A stretch of 64,000 nucleotides of DNA from contig NZ_FWFF01000001.1 in the NCBI RefSeq assembly GCF_900163715.1, forward strand, positions 186,001-250,000, read 5' to 3'. The stretch is from Brevibacterium yomogidense (GTDB lineage: Bacteria; Actinomycetota; Actinomycetes; Actinomycetales; Brevibacteriaceae). Each line of letters begins with the position of its first letter. The stretch's first letter is position 1. Made by a program: the position numbers and the translations under genes. The notes below the pieces were generated by a model. It was not told the DNA's origin and searched no databases. It saw only the letters and a program-made list of their open reading frames with translations. Of the stretch, positions 49,868-59,821 are shown in pieces.

Positions 49868-51055
49868 TCAGTGCGCTTCTTCACCTGCGACGAAGACGCG
49901 CTGCACGAGCGGAACCCCCGGCCGGTACATCAGCTGCACGTAGGACGGCGCGTCGAGGATCGCGAAGTCTGCGCGGGCGCCCGGGGCCAGGTGGCCGACG
50001 TCCGTGCGGCGGAGCGCGCGGGCGCCTCCCGCCGTGGCCGCGTGGAGCGCCTGTGCGGGGGTGAAGTGCATGTCGCGGACGGCGACGGCGAGGCAGAACG
50101 GCATGGAGTTCGTGAAGCTCGACCCGGGGTTGCAGTCGGTGGCCAGTGCCAGGTGCACGCCGGCCGCGACGAAGCGGCGGGCGTCCGGGTAGACCGCTCT
50201 GGTGGAGAATTCCGCGCCGGGCAGCAGGGTGGCGACGGTGCCGGCGTCGGCGAGTGCGGCGAGGTCCTCGTCCGTCGCGTGCGTCGCGTGGTCGGCGGAG
50301 GCGCAGCCGGTCCGGGCGGCGAACTGCAGTCCGTCACCGTGGTCGAGCTGGTTCGCGTGGACGCGCGGCAGGAGGCCCGCGGTCTTCCCGGCGGTGAGGA
50401 TGCGCTCCGTCTGCTTAAGCGTGAAGGCCCCGCGGTCGCAGAAGACGTCGATCCACTTCGCCGCGTCTGCCCGCGGAATGATCTCCTCGACGATGAGGTC
50501 GACGTACCCGTCCGGGTCGTCCTCGTATTCGGGCGGGAAGATGTGGGCGGCGAGCAGAGTGGCCTCGCTGGTGTGGCGGGCGATGATCTCCAGGCCGCGC
50601 AGCTCGTCGGAGACCGTGAGCCCGTAGCCGGTCTTGATCTCCAGTGTGGTCGTGCCCTGGCGCCGCGCCTGGTCGACGAGGTGGACGAGGTTCGCTTCGA
50701 GCTGTGCGTCGGTGGCTGCACGCGTGGCGTTCATCGTCGTGCGGATGCCGCCGGCGGAGTAGGACTGTCCGGACATCCGGGCGGCGAACTCCTCCGTCCT
50801 GTCGCCGGCGAAGACGAGGTGGTTGTGGCTGTCGACGAAGCCGGGGATGACGGAACGGCCCGCGACGTCGACGGCGAGGTCGTCCGAGGAGGCGGACGGG
50901 GCATCGGCGGCGGGGCCCGCGAAGGCGACGTGGCCGTCCTCGACAACGAGGACGGCGTCGTGCACGACGCCCAGCCGGTCACCGGGGTCCGCATGGTGCG
51001 CGTGGGCGGGGTCGTTCGTGACCAGCTCTGCGATGCCGGTGATGCGGGTGCTCAT
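49868..51055 (-). CDS. hutI: Imidazolonepropionase
   Basis: 395-residue amidohydrolase that opens imidazolone propionate to N-formimidoylglutamate. Signatures: [31 protein letters not shown] (HxH metal site and HutI-specific [12 protein letters not shown]), [84 protein letters not shown] and [28 protein letters not shown] 51055 follows GGAGGAG. First gene of the operon; a 16-bp palindrome lies 133 bp upstream of the start. Confidence 0.96.
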   Translation of the reverse strand: MSTRITGIAELVTNDPAHAHHADPGDRLGVVHDAVLVVEDGHVAFAGPAADAPSASSDDLAVDVAGRSVIPGFVDSHNHLVFAGDRTEEFAARMSGQSYSAGGIRTTMNATRAATDAQLEANLVHLVDQARRQGTTTLEIKTGYGLTVSDELRGLEIIARHTSEATLLAAHIFPPEYEDDPDGYVDLIVEEIIPRADAAKWIDVFCDRGAFTLKQTERILTAGKTAGLLPRVHANQLDHGDGLQFAARTGCASADHATHATDEDLAALADAGTVATLLPGAEFSTRAVYPDARRFVAAGVHLALATDCNPGSSFTNSMPFCLAVAVRDMHFTPAQALHAATAGGARALRRTDVGHLAPGARADFAILDAPSYVQLMYRPGVPLVQRVFVAGEEAH

Positions 51056-51367
51056 CGTGGCTCCTCCTGGCTGCGTGCGGGGCGGTTGGGCGGGGCGGTG
51101 CACGGCGGCGGGCGCGATCGCCGACGTGATGTGAAGCCAGTATGCGCGCGTAGGAGCCGGCTGGAACGGGATCTGAGGAAAGCGCTGTCCGATATTTCGG
51201 ACGAGACGTCGCGTCGTTCCGTCGGCTTCGCCCTCAACGCTCCACACCCAGACCCTTCGCGTGCGCTCCACACTCAGCACCCTCCAGCTTCACTTTCGGG
51301 TAACCCTCAGGAAACTCCGCCCCCATAGCGTCGTGCGGGCACAGCCCCACTTCCGTGAAGGACCCCC
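51056..51367. other. Divergent control region of the hut operon and LPXTG phosphatase
   Basis: 312 bp without a gene. It holds the GTCCGATATTTCGGAC palindrome (51188-51203) on the hut side and, nearer the phosphatase start, a relatively AT-rich segment (51285-51320) that should contain the phosphatase promoter. No PHO-box or other known site was assigned. Confidence 0.6.
51188..51203. promoter_or_regulatory. Candidate hut operator 1 (hutI promoter region)
   Basis: GTCCGATATTTCGGAC: 7-bp perfect arms around a 2-bp centre offset. The same motif in perfect form lies upstream of hutU. IclR regulators bind such 14-16-bp palindromes, and an IclR gene ends the hutI operon. Confidence 0.7.
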
Positions 51368-53920
51368 ATGAAGCATCTGACCAGGTTGTTCGCCGCCACG
51401 GCAGCACTCACACTCCTGAGCCCGGCGGCCGCCACCTCCGCCTTCGCCTCACCGTCCGATACCGTCTCCCCGACGAACCTGCTGGTGAGCGGCGAGGCCG
51501 AGTGGAGCTACCTGGACGACGACACGGACCCCGCCGACGGCCTGCCCGAGCGCACAGACTGGACCGACGCGTCCTTCGACGACTCAGCATGGGAGTCCGC
51601 TACCGGGTCGTTCGGTGCACTCCGCGGCGAACTCGACGAGCTCAACGGCGGCTTCACTCCGGACAACCTGCTCCAGCAGTACAAGGACGGCGAGGGCGCG
51701 CCGAATACTGAGGCCTTCTTCTTCCGCACGAACATCACGGTCGAAGCCGAGGACCTGGAGGACGCCGGCCAGCTCGCCGGGGCCCTGCAGTACGACGACG
51801 CGGCGACCGTCTACGTCAACGGCGAGCGCGTCGCAGGCTTCGACGATGACGGTATCGACTACCCGTCCGAGGGCGAGCGCCGGAACATGCAGTACGGCGG
51901 GTCGAACCGGTCCGCTCCGCAGGAAGGCACCTTCGCGATCGACCCGGAGGTCCTGGAGCCCGGTGAGAACACGATCGCCGTCCAGCTGCACCAGGGCCGG
52001 GCCACGAGCTCCGACCTGTACTTCGATTTCAAGGACCTCGCGCTCGAACCGGAGCCGGGGAAGGTCGGCCAGTCGTCGATCCTCCTGGGTGTGGGATCGG
52101 ATCAGTCCGAGCGGAACCTGTCTTGGTTCACCGATTCCGGCGTCGACGAGTCCGTCCAGATCGCTGCGGGGCAGCACGAGACCCTGCCGGGCAACGCGCA
52201 GACCTTCGAGCAGACGGAGCGCGGCACCGCCGACGACGGCGCGAACGACTACGTGCACTCCACCGTGACCGGCCTTGAGCCCAGTACCTGGTACTCGTAC
52301 CGCGTGGGCAGTGAGGAGGGCGGCTGGTCCGACGTCCAGCAGTTCCAGAACCACGACGCAGACCTCGAGCACGAGTTCACGTTCATCGGCGATGCGCAGA
52401 TCGGTTCCTCGGGCAACATCGAGAGCGACGGCGACGGCTGGCAGACCACGCTCGACCGCACGAATGAGATGTTCCCCGACTCGCACTTCCTCCTGTCCGC
52501 CGGCGATCAGATCGAGACGGGCTCCGGCAATCCGGACGAGTACCAGGCCTACCTCGAGCCGGAGCAGATGCGCACGCAGACGTCGGCGCAGACGCTGGGC
52601 AACCACGACTACGACGGCAACCAGCCGCAGGCGCTGTTCGGCCAGCACTTCAACCTGCCCAACCAGTGGGAGGGCGACCCCACCGGCGGCAACTACTGGT
52701 TCACGCAGAACGACGTCCTGCACCTCAACATCTCGACGGAGAACCGCGACTTCGAGTCGCACCGCGAGTTCATCGAGCAGACGATCGCGGAGCAGGGTGA
52801 CGAGACCAGCTGGACGATCCTCACCTTCCACCGCTCGATCTACAGCGCCGGCATCCACGCGCACACGGACGGGCGGGAGATCCGCGAGGAGTTCGCGCCG
52901 GTCCTCGCGGATATCGAGGGCATCGACATGGTGCTCGCCGGTCACGACCACACGTACGCGCGCACGCACCTGATGGACGGCACGGAGGTGTCCAGCGAGG
53001 AGACGACGCAGGCGCCGGAGGGCCATGACCAGGTCCATCCTGAGGGCAACGAGCTGATGTACATCACTGCGAACTCGTCGTCCGGCAGCAAGTACTACAA
53101 CCTGGTGCCGGAGTCGACAACCCCGTGGACCGCGGTGCGCGACCAGTCCCGCACACCCACGACGGCCAATGTCGAGGTGGGCGAGTGCTCGATCACGACG
53201 ACGTCCGTGCGTGTGGACAACGGCGAGCAGATCGACAAGGTCGAGCTGGTCAAGGACAAGACCGGTCCGGAGATCGAGACCCCGGGTGACACGGAGCTGA
53301 CGGTGGGAGACGATTTCGATCCGATGGACGGAGTCGAGGCGTCCGACGAGTGCGGCGAGCTGACGGACGAGGGCATCACGGTCGACGGAAGCGTCGACAC
53401 TGCCACGGCCGGCACGTACGACCTCACGTACAGCGCGACGGACACCGCCGGGAACGAGGGCACTGCGACCCGCACCATCACCGTCGCCGAGGCCCCCTCG
53501 CCGGAGCCGACCGAGGATCCGACACAGGACCCGACGGACGAGCCGTCCGACGAGCCGTCCGACGACCCGTCGGACGATCCGACGGACGGACCGTCGGATG
53601 ACCCGACGGATCAGCCGACCGGTGAGCCCACGGATCAGCCCACCGACGGGCCGATCGACGACCCCTCGGACGACCCGAGCGACGATTCCGACGAGGGCCG
53701 TGACGACGATGGCCAGGATGACGGCCAGGGCGACGGCGGTCAGGACGACGAGGGTCAGGGCGATGACGGAGACGACGCCCCGCAGGGCGGCGAGGACGAC
53801 CGCAACGACGGCGGAGACCTGCCGCGGACCGGCGCGACCCTTGCGGGCCTCGGCGCGGGTGTGACCCTGCTGGGTGCAGGCATCGCAGCGCTCGTCGCCT
53901 CGCGTCGCAGGAAGGCGTGA
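51368..53920 (+). CDS. Sortase-anchored purple-acid-phosphatase-like metallophosphoesterase
   Basis: 850 residues with domains in order: signal peptide (to about 30); a beta-sandwich of the sugar-binding/galactose-binding type (res 35-220, WSYLDDDTDPADGLPERTDW, DAATVYVNGERVAGFDDDG); a fibronectin-like N-terminal domain of purple acid phosphatases (TGLEPSTWYSYRVGSEEGGWS); a metallophosphoesterase core (FIGDAQIG, LSAGDQIETG, LGNHDYDG, TFHRSIYSAG, LAGHDHTYAR); an Ig-like DUF5011 domain (res about 635-705); a 110-residue Asp/Pro/Ser/Thr repeat stalk; and LPRTG (818-822) with a hydrophobic segment and RRRK tail. It is therefore covalently wall-anchored by sortase. Probably releases phosphate from organic substrates. 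Confidence 0.9.
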   Translation: MKHLTRLFAATAALTLLSPAAATSAFASPSDTVSPTNLLVSGEAEWSYLDDDTDPADGLPERTDWTDASFDDSAWESATGSFGALRGELDELNGGFTPDNLLQQYKDGEGAPNTEAFFFRTNITVEAEDLEDAGQLAGALQYDDAATVYVNGERVAGFDDDGIDYPSEGERRNMQYGGSNRSAPQEGTFAIDPEVLEPGENTIAVQLHQGRATSSDLYFDFKDLALEPEPGKVGQSSILLGVGSDQSERNLSWFTDSGVDESVQIAAGQHETLPGNAQTFEQTERGTADDGANDYVHSTVTGLEPSTWYSYRVGSEEGGWSDVQQFQNHDADLEHEFTFIGDAQIGSSGNIESDGDGWQTTLDRTNEMFPDSHFLLSAGDQIETGSGNPDEYQAYLEPEQMRTQTSAQTLGNHDYDGNQPQALFGQHFNLPNQWEGDPTGGNYWFTQNDVLHLNISTENRDFESHREFIEQTIAEQGDETSWTILTFHRSIYSAGIHAHTDGREIREEFAPVLADIEGIDMVLAGHDHTYARTHLMDGTEVSSEETTQAPEGHDQVHPEGNELMYITANSSSGSKYYNLVPESTTPWTAVRDQSRTPTTANVEVGECSITTTSVRVDNGEQIDKVELVKDKTGPEIETPGDTELTVGDDFDPMDGVEASDECGELTDEGITVDGSVDTATAGTYDLTYSATDTAGNEGTATRTITVAEAPSPEPTEDPTQDPTDEPSDEPSDDPSDDPTDGPSDDPTDQPTGEPTDQPTDGPIDDPSDDPSDDSDEGRDDDGQDDGQGDGGQDDEGQGDDGDDAPQGGEDDRNDGGDLPRTGATLAGLGAGVTLLGAGIAALVASRRRKA

Positions 53921-53957
53921 CGCCGAGCTGAGAGCCAGCCGGGCTACCGGCCGGACA

Positions 53958-54005
53958 ACCAGCCGGGCGACCAGCCGGGCGACCATCCGGGCGACCATCC
54001 GGGCG
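53958..54005. repeat. 12-bp tandem array before the phosphatase terminator
   Basis: Four exact-period 12-bp units (53958, 53970, 53982, 53994) of form ACCAKCCGGGCG, with degenerate units further upstream from about 53932. It abuts the terminator hairpin at 54002-54037. Confidence 0.85.
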
Positions 54006-54037
54006 GGGCCCACCGACTCGTGTCGGTGGGCCCCGCC
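54002..54037 (+). terminator. Terminator of the LPXTG phosphatase gene
   Basis: GGCGGGGCCCACCGAC (54002-54017) and its exact complement (54022-54037) form a 16-bp stem with a 4-nt loop, about 80 bp after the stop. Confidence 0.85.
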
Positions 54038-54166
54038 TCGTCATGGGTGCGAACGCTCCGGTCGCCCGCGCGCGGCAGGTCCGTTCCCCAGACGTTCGCG
54101 TGACGTTGCGGAACTGACACACGGAAACAGTGCGGGCCGGGGGTCAGCGCATCGTACGCTTATGCC

Positions 54167-54484
54167 ATGAACAAGTCCTACCTCGTCACCTGGGCCCTCG
54201 CACAGTTCCTGGGCACCCTCGGCATCGACCGCTTCTACCTGGGCAAGATCGGCACCGGCATCCTCAAGCTCATCACCGCCGGCGGATTCGGGATCTGGGC
54301 CCTCATCGACCTCATCATGGTCCTCACCGGCAACACGCGGGACAAGAACGGCCAGCCGCTCGAGGGCTTCGAGCAGCACAAGAAGGTCACCCGCATCGTC
54401 ACGATCGCCCTTCTCGTCCTCGGACTGCTGTCCGGCGGCTGCTCCGCGATGCTGACCGCAGGGAACGTCACTGAGATGATGTGA
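54167..54484 (+). CDS. TM2-domain membrane protein
   Basis: 105 residues with the TM2 fold: LAQFLGTLGIDRFYLGKIGTGILKLITAGGFGIWALIDLIMVLTG, the hallmark two helices with the D-R-F-Y-L-G turn, then a third hydrophobic segment near the C-terminus (IVTIALLVLGLLSGGCSAML). TM2 proteins are widespread and functionally undefined. ATG 54167 is 46 bp after an AT-poor promoter-like stretch; no strong ribosome site. A good hairpin terminator follows. Confidence 0.82.
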   Translation: MNKSYLVTWALAQFLGTLGIDRFYLGKIGTGILKLITAGGFGIWALIDLIMVLTGNTRDKNGQPLEGFEQHKKVTRIVTIALLVLGLLSGGCSAMLTAGNVTEMM

Positions 54485-54504
54485 CACCGACCGGCCCCGA
54501 GCCG

Positions 54505-54556
54505 CACACAGAAGAACCGCCTCCGCGTCCTCACGCGGGGGCGGTTCTTCTGTGTG
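54505..54556 (+). terminator. Terminator of the TM2 gene
   Basis: A long stem (about 22 bp, one mismatch; arm core GAAGAACCGCCTCCGCG) at 54505-54527 and 54534-54556, 20 bp after the stop. The strand beyond the stem is T-rich within the arm (TTCTTCTGTG), giving a near-classical terminator. Confidence 0.85.
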
Positions 54557-54728
54557 CTCCGTCCCATAACGCTCGAAGCGACGGTTCCATGCGAGCGCCG
54601 CCTGTCATCGGGGCTAGGGTATACCGCGCCGTGAATAGCGAAACGGCTCTGACCGTCCGCCCAGCCCTGCAGCGCCTTCAGCCTCCTGACCTGAGCGGAC
54701 ACCCCCTAATCAGCAGGCAGAAGGAATC

Positions 54729-56333
54729 ATGGACCGTCTCGACGGCAGTACTCCCAGCGACCCCCCTCAACGTCCGTCGGATGTCCCTCCGGCCGAACGG
54801 ACACGCCCCGTCGGCGCGGTGTTCTGGGGAGCACTCGCCATCATCGCCTTCTTCGTCGTCTGGGCATGGATCTCCGCCACCTCGCTCAACGATGCGATGA
54901 CGTCCGCGATGAACGCGGCTGCGGGCAGCGTGGGCTGGCTGTACCTCCTCGTCCCACTGGGCTGCATCGGCCTGCTGATCTACCTGGCGCTCAGCCGCTA
55001 CGGCACGATCCGCCTGGGATCCGACGAAGCGCGCCCGGAGTACAGCACCTGGGCATGGCTCGCGATGATCCTCTCCGCCGTGATGGGGGTCGGCCTCATC
55101 AGCTACGCGGTCGCAGAGCCCATCTCCCACTTCGCCGCTCCCCCGCACGGACGCGCGGAGGCGGGCACGATCGACGCGGCCGTCACCGCGATGCAGTTCT
55201 CCTACTTCGACTGGGGCCCCCACGCGTGGGGCGTGTTCGGCGTGTTCGGACTCGCCATCGCGTACTCCACCCACCGGCGGAAGCGCCCCGGCCTCGTCTC
55301 GCCGATGCTCCGTCCGGTCTTCGGGGACCGCGTCGACGGGTGGCTGGGCAAGGTCATCGACATCTTCGCCGTCATCGCCACCCTCTTCGGCACGACGACG
55401 TCGCTGGGCCTCGGCGCAGCCCAGATCGCGGAAGGTCTGGATGGTGTGTTCGGCATCCCGTCAACGATGGTCGGACAGATCGTCATCATCGCCGTCATCA
55501 CCGTGCTCTTCACGCTGTCCGCCCTGTCCGGCGTGCACCGCGGCATCAAGTACCTCAGCCAGACCACGATGCTGCTGTCCGCCGGGCTGGGCGTCTACGT
55601 CCTGATCGTCGGTCCCACGAACTTCATCTCCAACCTGTTCTTCCGGTCGGTGGGCCAGTACCTGAGCGAGTTCTTCGCCGTCAGCCTCATCACGCCCACC
55701 AGCGCGGAGGACGTCGAGTGGATGCAGTGGTGGACCTTCTTCATGATGGCCTGGTGGCTGAGCTGGGGCGCGTTCGTCGGAGTCTTCCTCGCGAAGATCT
55801 CCCAGGGCCGCACGGTCCGCGGCTTCGTCGCAGGAGTGGTCGGGATCCCGAGTCTCGTCTTCTTCCTCTGGTTCACGATCTTCGGCGGCACGGCCATCAG
55901 CCTCGACATGAACGGCGCCGGTGACATCGGAACGGCAGCGGCCGCGGACATCAACTCCGCGTTCTTCGCCATGCTCGAGCACCTTCCGCTCGTGACGGTC
56001 ACCTCGATCATCGCGATCGTCCTCGTCGTCATGTACTTCGTGTCCGGCGCCGACGCGAACACGTTCGTCCTCAGCATGATGTCCTCGCAGGGCTCCCTGC
56101 ACCCGCGCCGCGCGATCCTGCTCGTCTGGGGACTCGTCACCGGACTGACGGCCGTCGTGCTCCTGCTGGTCGGAGGCCTCGCAGCACTCCAGCAGGCCGC
56201 GATGCTCTCTGCCCTGCCGTTCACGCTGATCGTGGCGCTGCTCGGCATCTCACTCGTGATCGAGCTGCGGGGCGACGCGGAATTCAACGCGTCCCAGCGG
56301 AGTCAGACCACCGTCGAATCCGGATCGCGCTGA
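54729..56333 (+). CDS. BCCT-family betaine/carnitine/choline transporter
   Basis: 534-residue secondary transporter with 12 helices. BCCT signatures: [30 protein letters not shown] (the Gly-rich TM3 region), [68 protein letters not shown], and the hallmark [38 protein letters not shown]. Imports glycine betaine or related quaternary amines (or DMSP) for osmoprotection or as carbon source. No C-terminal regulatory extension as in BetP. ATG 54729 with AGAAGGAA. Its 3' end overlaps hutU by 31 bp, tail to tail. Confidence 0.92.
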   Translation: MDRLDGSTPSDPPQRPSDVPPAERTRPVGAVFWGALAIIAFFVVWAWISATSLNDAMTSAMNAAAGSVGWLYLLVPLGCIGLLIYLALSRYGTIRLGSDEARPEYSTWAWLAMILSAVMGVGLISYAVAEPISHFAAPPHGRAEAGTIDAAVTAMQFSYFDWGPHAWGVFGVFGLAIAYSTHRRKRPGLVSPMLRPVFGDRVDGWLGKVIDIFAVIATLFGTTTSLGLGAAQIAEGLDGVFGIPSTMVGQIVIIAVITVLFTLSALSGVHRGIKYLSQTTMLLSAGLGVYVLIVGPTNFISNLFFRSVGQYLSEFFAVSLITPTSAEDVEWMQWWTFFMMAWWLSWGAFVGVFLAKISQGRTVRGFVAGVVGIPSLVFFLWFTIFGGTAISLDMNGAGDIGTAAAADINSAFFAMLEHLPLVTVTSIIAIVLVVMYFVSGADANTFVLSMMSSQGSLHPRRAILLVWGLVTGLTAVVLLLVGGLAALQQAAMLSALPFTLIVALLGISLVIELRGDAEFNASQRSQTTVESGSR

Positions 56334-58063
56334 TCCAGCGTCACGTCGCTCGGCACCCAGACGCCGCGCTCGTGCGCGACCTCGTGCGCACGGTCGTAGC
56401 CGGCGTCCACGTGCCGCAGCACGCCCATGCCGGGATCGTTCGTCAGCAGGCGCTCCAGCTTCTGCGCGGCCAGGTCCGTCCCGTCGGCCACAGAGACCTG
56501 GCCGGCGTGGATGGACCTGCCCATGCCGACTCCGCCGCCGTGGTGCAGCGACACCCACGTCGCCCCCGATGAGGTGTTGACCAGCGCATTGAGCAGCGGC
56601 CAGTCCGCCACCGCGTCGCTGCCGTCGGCCATCTCCTCCGTCTCCCGGTAGGGCGAGGCGACTGATCCGGAGTCCAGATGATCGCGTCCGATGACGATTG
56701 GGGCGGACACCTTCCCCTCCGCGACCAGGCGGTTGAAGAGGAGACCCGCCTGATGCCTCTCCTTGTAGCCCAGCCAGCAGATGCGGGCCGGCAGCCCCTC
56801 GAACTCGACGAACTCGTTCGCCGCATCGAGCCACGTGTGCAGGTGCTCGTTGTCCGGGAACAGATCCTTGAGGGCCGCGTCCGTCACGGCGATGTCCTGC
56901 GGGTCCCCGGACAGCGCCACCCAGCGGAAGGGGCCCATCCCCTCGCAGAACAGCGGGCGGATGTAGGCGGGAACGAAGCCGGGGAACGCGAACGCACGGT
57001 CGTAGCCGGCCGTGCGGGCTTCATCGCGGATCGAGTTGCCGTAGTCGAACACCTCTGCACCGCGGTCCTGGAACTCGACCATCGCACGGACGTGACCCGC
57101 CATGGACTCCTGCGCCCGCAGGGTGAACTTCTCCGGATCCTGTGCCGCTTCCTCGTGCCAGTCGTCCAGGCTCACGCCCACCGGCAGGTAGGACAGGGGG
57201 TCGTGCGCGGACGTCTGGTCGGTGACGATGTCCACCTGCGCGGACTCGGGCCGGTCCAGCAGGGTGGGCAGCACCTCGGCGGCGTTGCCCACGAGTCCCA
57301 CGGACAGCGGACGCCTCTCCGCCTTCGCGGCCAGCACCTTCGCGAGTGCCGTGTCCAGGTCCGTCTCGACCTCGTCGAGGTAGCGCTTGGACCGGCGCCG
57401 GCGCAGGCACGCTTCGTTCACATCGATGATGAGGCACGCGCCGCCGTTGAGGGTGACGGACAGCGGCTGCGCACCGCCCATCCCGCCGCAGCCCGCGGTG
57501 ACGGTCAGTGTGCCGGCGAGCGTCCCGCCGAACCGCTTGTCCGCGACCGCGCCGAACGTCTCGTAGGTGCCCTGCAGGATCCCCTGCGTCGCGATGTAGA
57601 TCCAGGACCCGGCGGTCATCTGGCCGTACATCATGAGGCCCTCCGCCTCGAGCTTGCGGAAGTGTTCCCAGTTCGCCCAGTCGCCCACGAGATTTGAGTT
57701 GGCCAGCAGGACGCGCGGTGCCCACTCGTGGGTGCGCAGGACGCCGACGGGCTTACCGGACTGTACGAGGAGGGTCTCGTCGTCCTCGAGTTCGTCGAGG
57801 GTGCGGACGATCGCGTCGTAGGCCTCCCACGACCGTGCGGCGCGGCCCGTGCCTCCGTAGACGACGAGGTCCTCGGGACGCTCAGCGACCTCGGGGTCGA
57901 GGTTGTTCATGAGCATCCGCTTGGGCGCCTCGGTCTGCCAGGACTTGGCGGTGATCTCCGTGCCGCGTGGGGCGCGGATCGTGCGGGAGGGGTCGTGGGT
58001 GGTGCGGGTGGGAGTGGTGCTGGTGGTGCGGGGGCGGAGCGCAGAGTTGGTCGGCTGTGACAT
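56303..58063 (-). CDS. hutU: Urocanate hydratase
   Basis: 586-residue NAD+-dependent urocanase converting urocanate to imidazolone propionate. Signatures: [93 protein letters not shown], the NAD-binding [53 protein letters not shown] and [19 protein letters not shown]. The first about 40 residues are Thr/Arg-rich and extra. ATG 58063 follows GGAGGAG. It is not in the hutI operon but lies 5.2 kb away, with a matching palindrome upstream and a convergent BCCT gene overlapping its 3' end. Confidence 0.96.
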   Translation of the reverse strand: MSQPTNSALRPRTTSTTPTRTTHDPSRTIRAPRGTEITAKSWQTEAPKRMLMNNLDPEVAERPEDLVVYGGTGRAARSWEAYDAIVRTLDELEDDETLLVQSGKPVGVLRTHEWAPRVLLANSNLVGDWANWEHFRKLEAEGLMMYGQMTAGSWIYIATQGILQGTYETFGAVADKRFGGTLAGTLTVTAGCGGMGGAQPLSVTLNGGACLIIDVNEACLRRRRSKRYLDEVETDLDTALAKVLAAKAERRPLSVGLVGNAAEVLPTLLDRPESAQVDIVTDQTSAHDPLSYLPVGVSLDDWHEEAAQDPEKFTLRAQESMAGHVRAMVEFQDRGAEVFDYGNSIRDEARTAGYDRAFAFPGFVPAYIRPLFCEGMGPFRWVALSGDPQDIAVTDAALKDLFPDNEHLHTWLDAANEFVEFEGLPARICWLGYKERHQAGLLFNRLVAEGKVSAPIVIGRDHLDSGSVASPYRETEEMADGSDAVADWPLLNALVNTSSGATWVSLHHGGGVGMGRSIHAGQVSVADGTDLAAQKLERLLTNDPGMGVLRHVDAGYDRAHEVAHERGVWVPSDVTLDQRDPDSTVV

Positions 58064-58165
58064 GGGAACTCCTCCGGTGCGGACGGCGGCGAACAGGATC
58101 GGATCCGTTGCTCACCATCGTGAGGCCCGCAGCCTCGGCGGAGAAGGGGTCAGGGCGCACCTGCC

Positions 58166-58181
58166 GTCCGAGATCTCGGAC
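58166..58181. promoter_or_regulatory. Candidate hut operator 2 (hutU promoter region)
   Basis: GTCCGAGATCTCGGAC is a perfect 16-bp palindrome 103 bp upstream of the hutU ATG, in the gap after the symporter gene. It matches the palindrome before hutI at 14 of 16 positions. Confidence 0.72.
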
Positions 58182-58196
58182 TTTGTGGCGAGAGCC

Positions 58197-59648
58197 TCAG
58201 ACCTCGGTGGCCAGCTCCTGCTGCAGCTTCGCCGGGTCGGCCTCGGCGTCGGGCTTCGTGAGCAGGGAGACCACTATGAAGGCGATGAGCGACGCTGCGC
58301 CCCCGACCACGACCTCCGGGACGGCTCCGTAGTCGACGAGGCCGAACACGCCGGCGAGCCCGCCCACAGACCCCGCGATGATCGCGGCGAGGGCTCCCAC
58401 GCGAGTGGCCCGCCGCCAGAGCAGACCGCCGATCACGGGCACGAAGACTCCGGAGGCATACATCGTGTAGGCGAGGGAGAGGACAGTGATGATCCCGGGC
58501 ACGCTGAGTGCGAACACCAGCGCGCCCACACCCAGGATGAGGGTCCAGACGCGGGCGACGGCGAGAGTCCGCGGACTGTTGTCCTCCGGGTCGCGCCCCA
58601 TGATCTCGCGGTAGAAGTCGTTGGTGATGTGCGTGCTGCCGGCGATCAGCAGCGAATCCGCCGTGGACATGACGGCCGCCAGGATCGCGGCGACGATGAC
58701 GGCGGCGACGCCGATGGGAAGTACCTCGGAGATGAGGGTCGGCAGGGCCGACGACGAGTGCTCCAGGTCTCCGAACAGCGCACGCGCGCTCATGCCGCCG
58801 ATGACCGGGAAGATCGCGAAGACCAGGAGGAGCAGGCCGGCGGAGATCGCGGAGATCCGCGCGACGGCCGCACTGCGCGCGGAGAAGAGGCGCTGGTAGA
58901 AGTCCTGACCGATGAGGTCGTACATGATCACCGGAGTGATGATGCCGAGCATCGCCATGACGCCCATGCCGACCGGGGAGAAGTAGTCGGCGCTCACGAT
59001 GTCTCCGCTGGTCTCCGCGAACGTCCGCAGCCCGTCGAGTCCGCCTGCCGCACGCAGACCGGCGATCGCGGCGATGGGCACTCCGATGACGACGATGATG
59101 ACCTGCACGGCGTCAGTGAGCGCCACGCCCCACATTCCCGCGAAGACCGTGTAGGCGATGAACAGCAGCACTGCGACGATGGCGCCGATCGTCGGATCGA
59201 TGCCCAGGATGGCCAAGGCTCCGCCGGCGGCGTTGACCTGGGCGGCCACGATGCCGGTCACGGCGATGATGGAGAGGCCCGAGGCCAGACCGCGCACCAT
59301 CTTCGAGTTGTAGCGAAGCGCGAGGTAGTCGGTGATGGTCCGCAGGGAGAGACTCCGCAGCCTCTCCGCTGACAGCACGCCCAGCAGGATGAGGCCCAGT
59401 GCGGTGCCGACGCTGTACGCGACGCCGCTGACGCCGTAGACGTAGCTGTCCTCGCTCACTCCCATGACCGCGCCGCCGCCGATGTGGGTGGCGGTCAGGC
59501 CCGCGATCACCATGAAGGGACCGAGCTTGCGGCCCGCCAGCATGAAGTCGTCCGAGCCCTTGATGAGCTTGGTCCCGGCGAGTCCGATCACCGCGACGAT
59601 CCCCAGGTAGGCGGCGATGATGAGCATCATGATCGTCGTATCAGTCAT
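58197..59648 (-). CDS. Sodium:solute symporter (SSS family), probably a hut transporter
   Basis: 483-residue membrane protein with 13 hydrophobic segments in the SSS pattern: FMLAGRKLGPFMVIAGLTATHIGGGAVMGVSEDSYVYGVSG (TM1-2), SLRTITDYLALRYNSK, TVFAGMWGVALTDAVQVIIVV, the YDLIGQDFYQRLFSARSAAVARISAISAG segment, and AAILAAVMSTADSLLIAGSTHITNDFYREIMGRD. It lies 133 bp upstream of hutU on the same strand, so import of histidine or urocanate is the likeliest role, although the SSS family is broad. ATG 59648 with GGGGAA. Confidence 0.85.
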   Translation of the reverse strand: MTDTTIMMLIIAAYLGIVAVIGLAGTKLIKGSDDFMLAGRKLGPFMVIAGLTATHIGGGAVMGVSEDSYVYGVSGVAYSVGTALGLILLGVLSAERLRSLSLRTITDYLALRYNSKMVRGLASGLSIIAVTGIVAAQVNAAGGALAILGIDPTIGAIVAVLLFIAYTVFAGMWGVALTDAVQVIIVVIGVPIAAIAGLRAAGGLDGLRTFAETSGDIVSADYFSPVGMGVMAMLGIITPVIMYDLIGQDFYQRLFSARSAAVARISAISAGLLLLVFAIFPVIGGMSARALFGDLEHSSSALPTLISEVLPIGVAAVIVAAILAAVMSTADSLLIAGSTHITNDFYREIMGRDPEDNSPRTLAVARVWTLILGVGALVFALSVPGIITVLSLAYTMYASGVFVPVIGGLLWRRATRVGALAAIIAGSVGGLAGVFGLVDYGAVPEVVVGGAASLIAFIVVSLLTKPDAEADPAKLQQELATEV

Positions 59649-59821
59649 TCCGATTCCCCGTTCAGCGTCCGTGAGTCGACGGCAGGGAAATGCACCCCTC
59701 CCCCGAGCCTCTCAGAGAGTACTGGGCCCCCCGGGACTCCGATGCACCGGGTGGGAGCCGGTGGGGCGACCGCGCGACGTTACCGCACGAGGGACCGCAC
59801 GAAGTAACCGCACGTCGCCGC

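Noticed and set aside
47854-50064. 736-residue plus-strand open frame antisense to hutH and neighbours
   Set aside because: Composition typical of reverse-frame reading in GC-rich DNA; the opposite strand encodes recognised hut enzymes.
51285-51330. PHO box before the LPXTG phosphatase
   Set aside because: Some TTCA/GTTCA-like words occur, but no convincing direct repeat with the known spacing was found.
59690-59760. Riboswitch-like CTCTCTGAGAGG and GGTGC motifs before the symporter
   Set aside because: The distinguishing conserved parts of TPP or glycine aptamers are absent.
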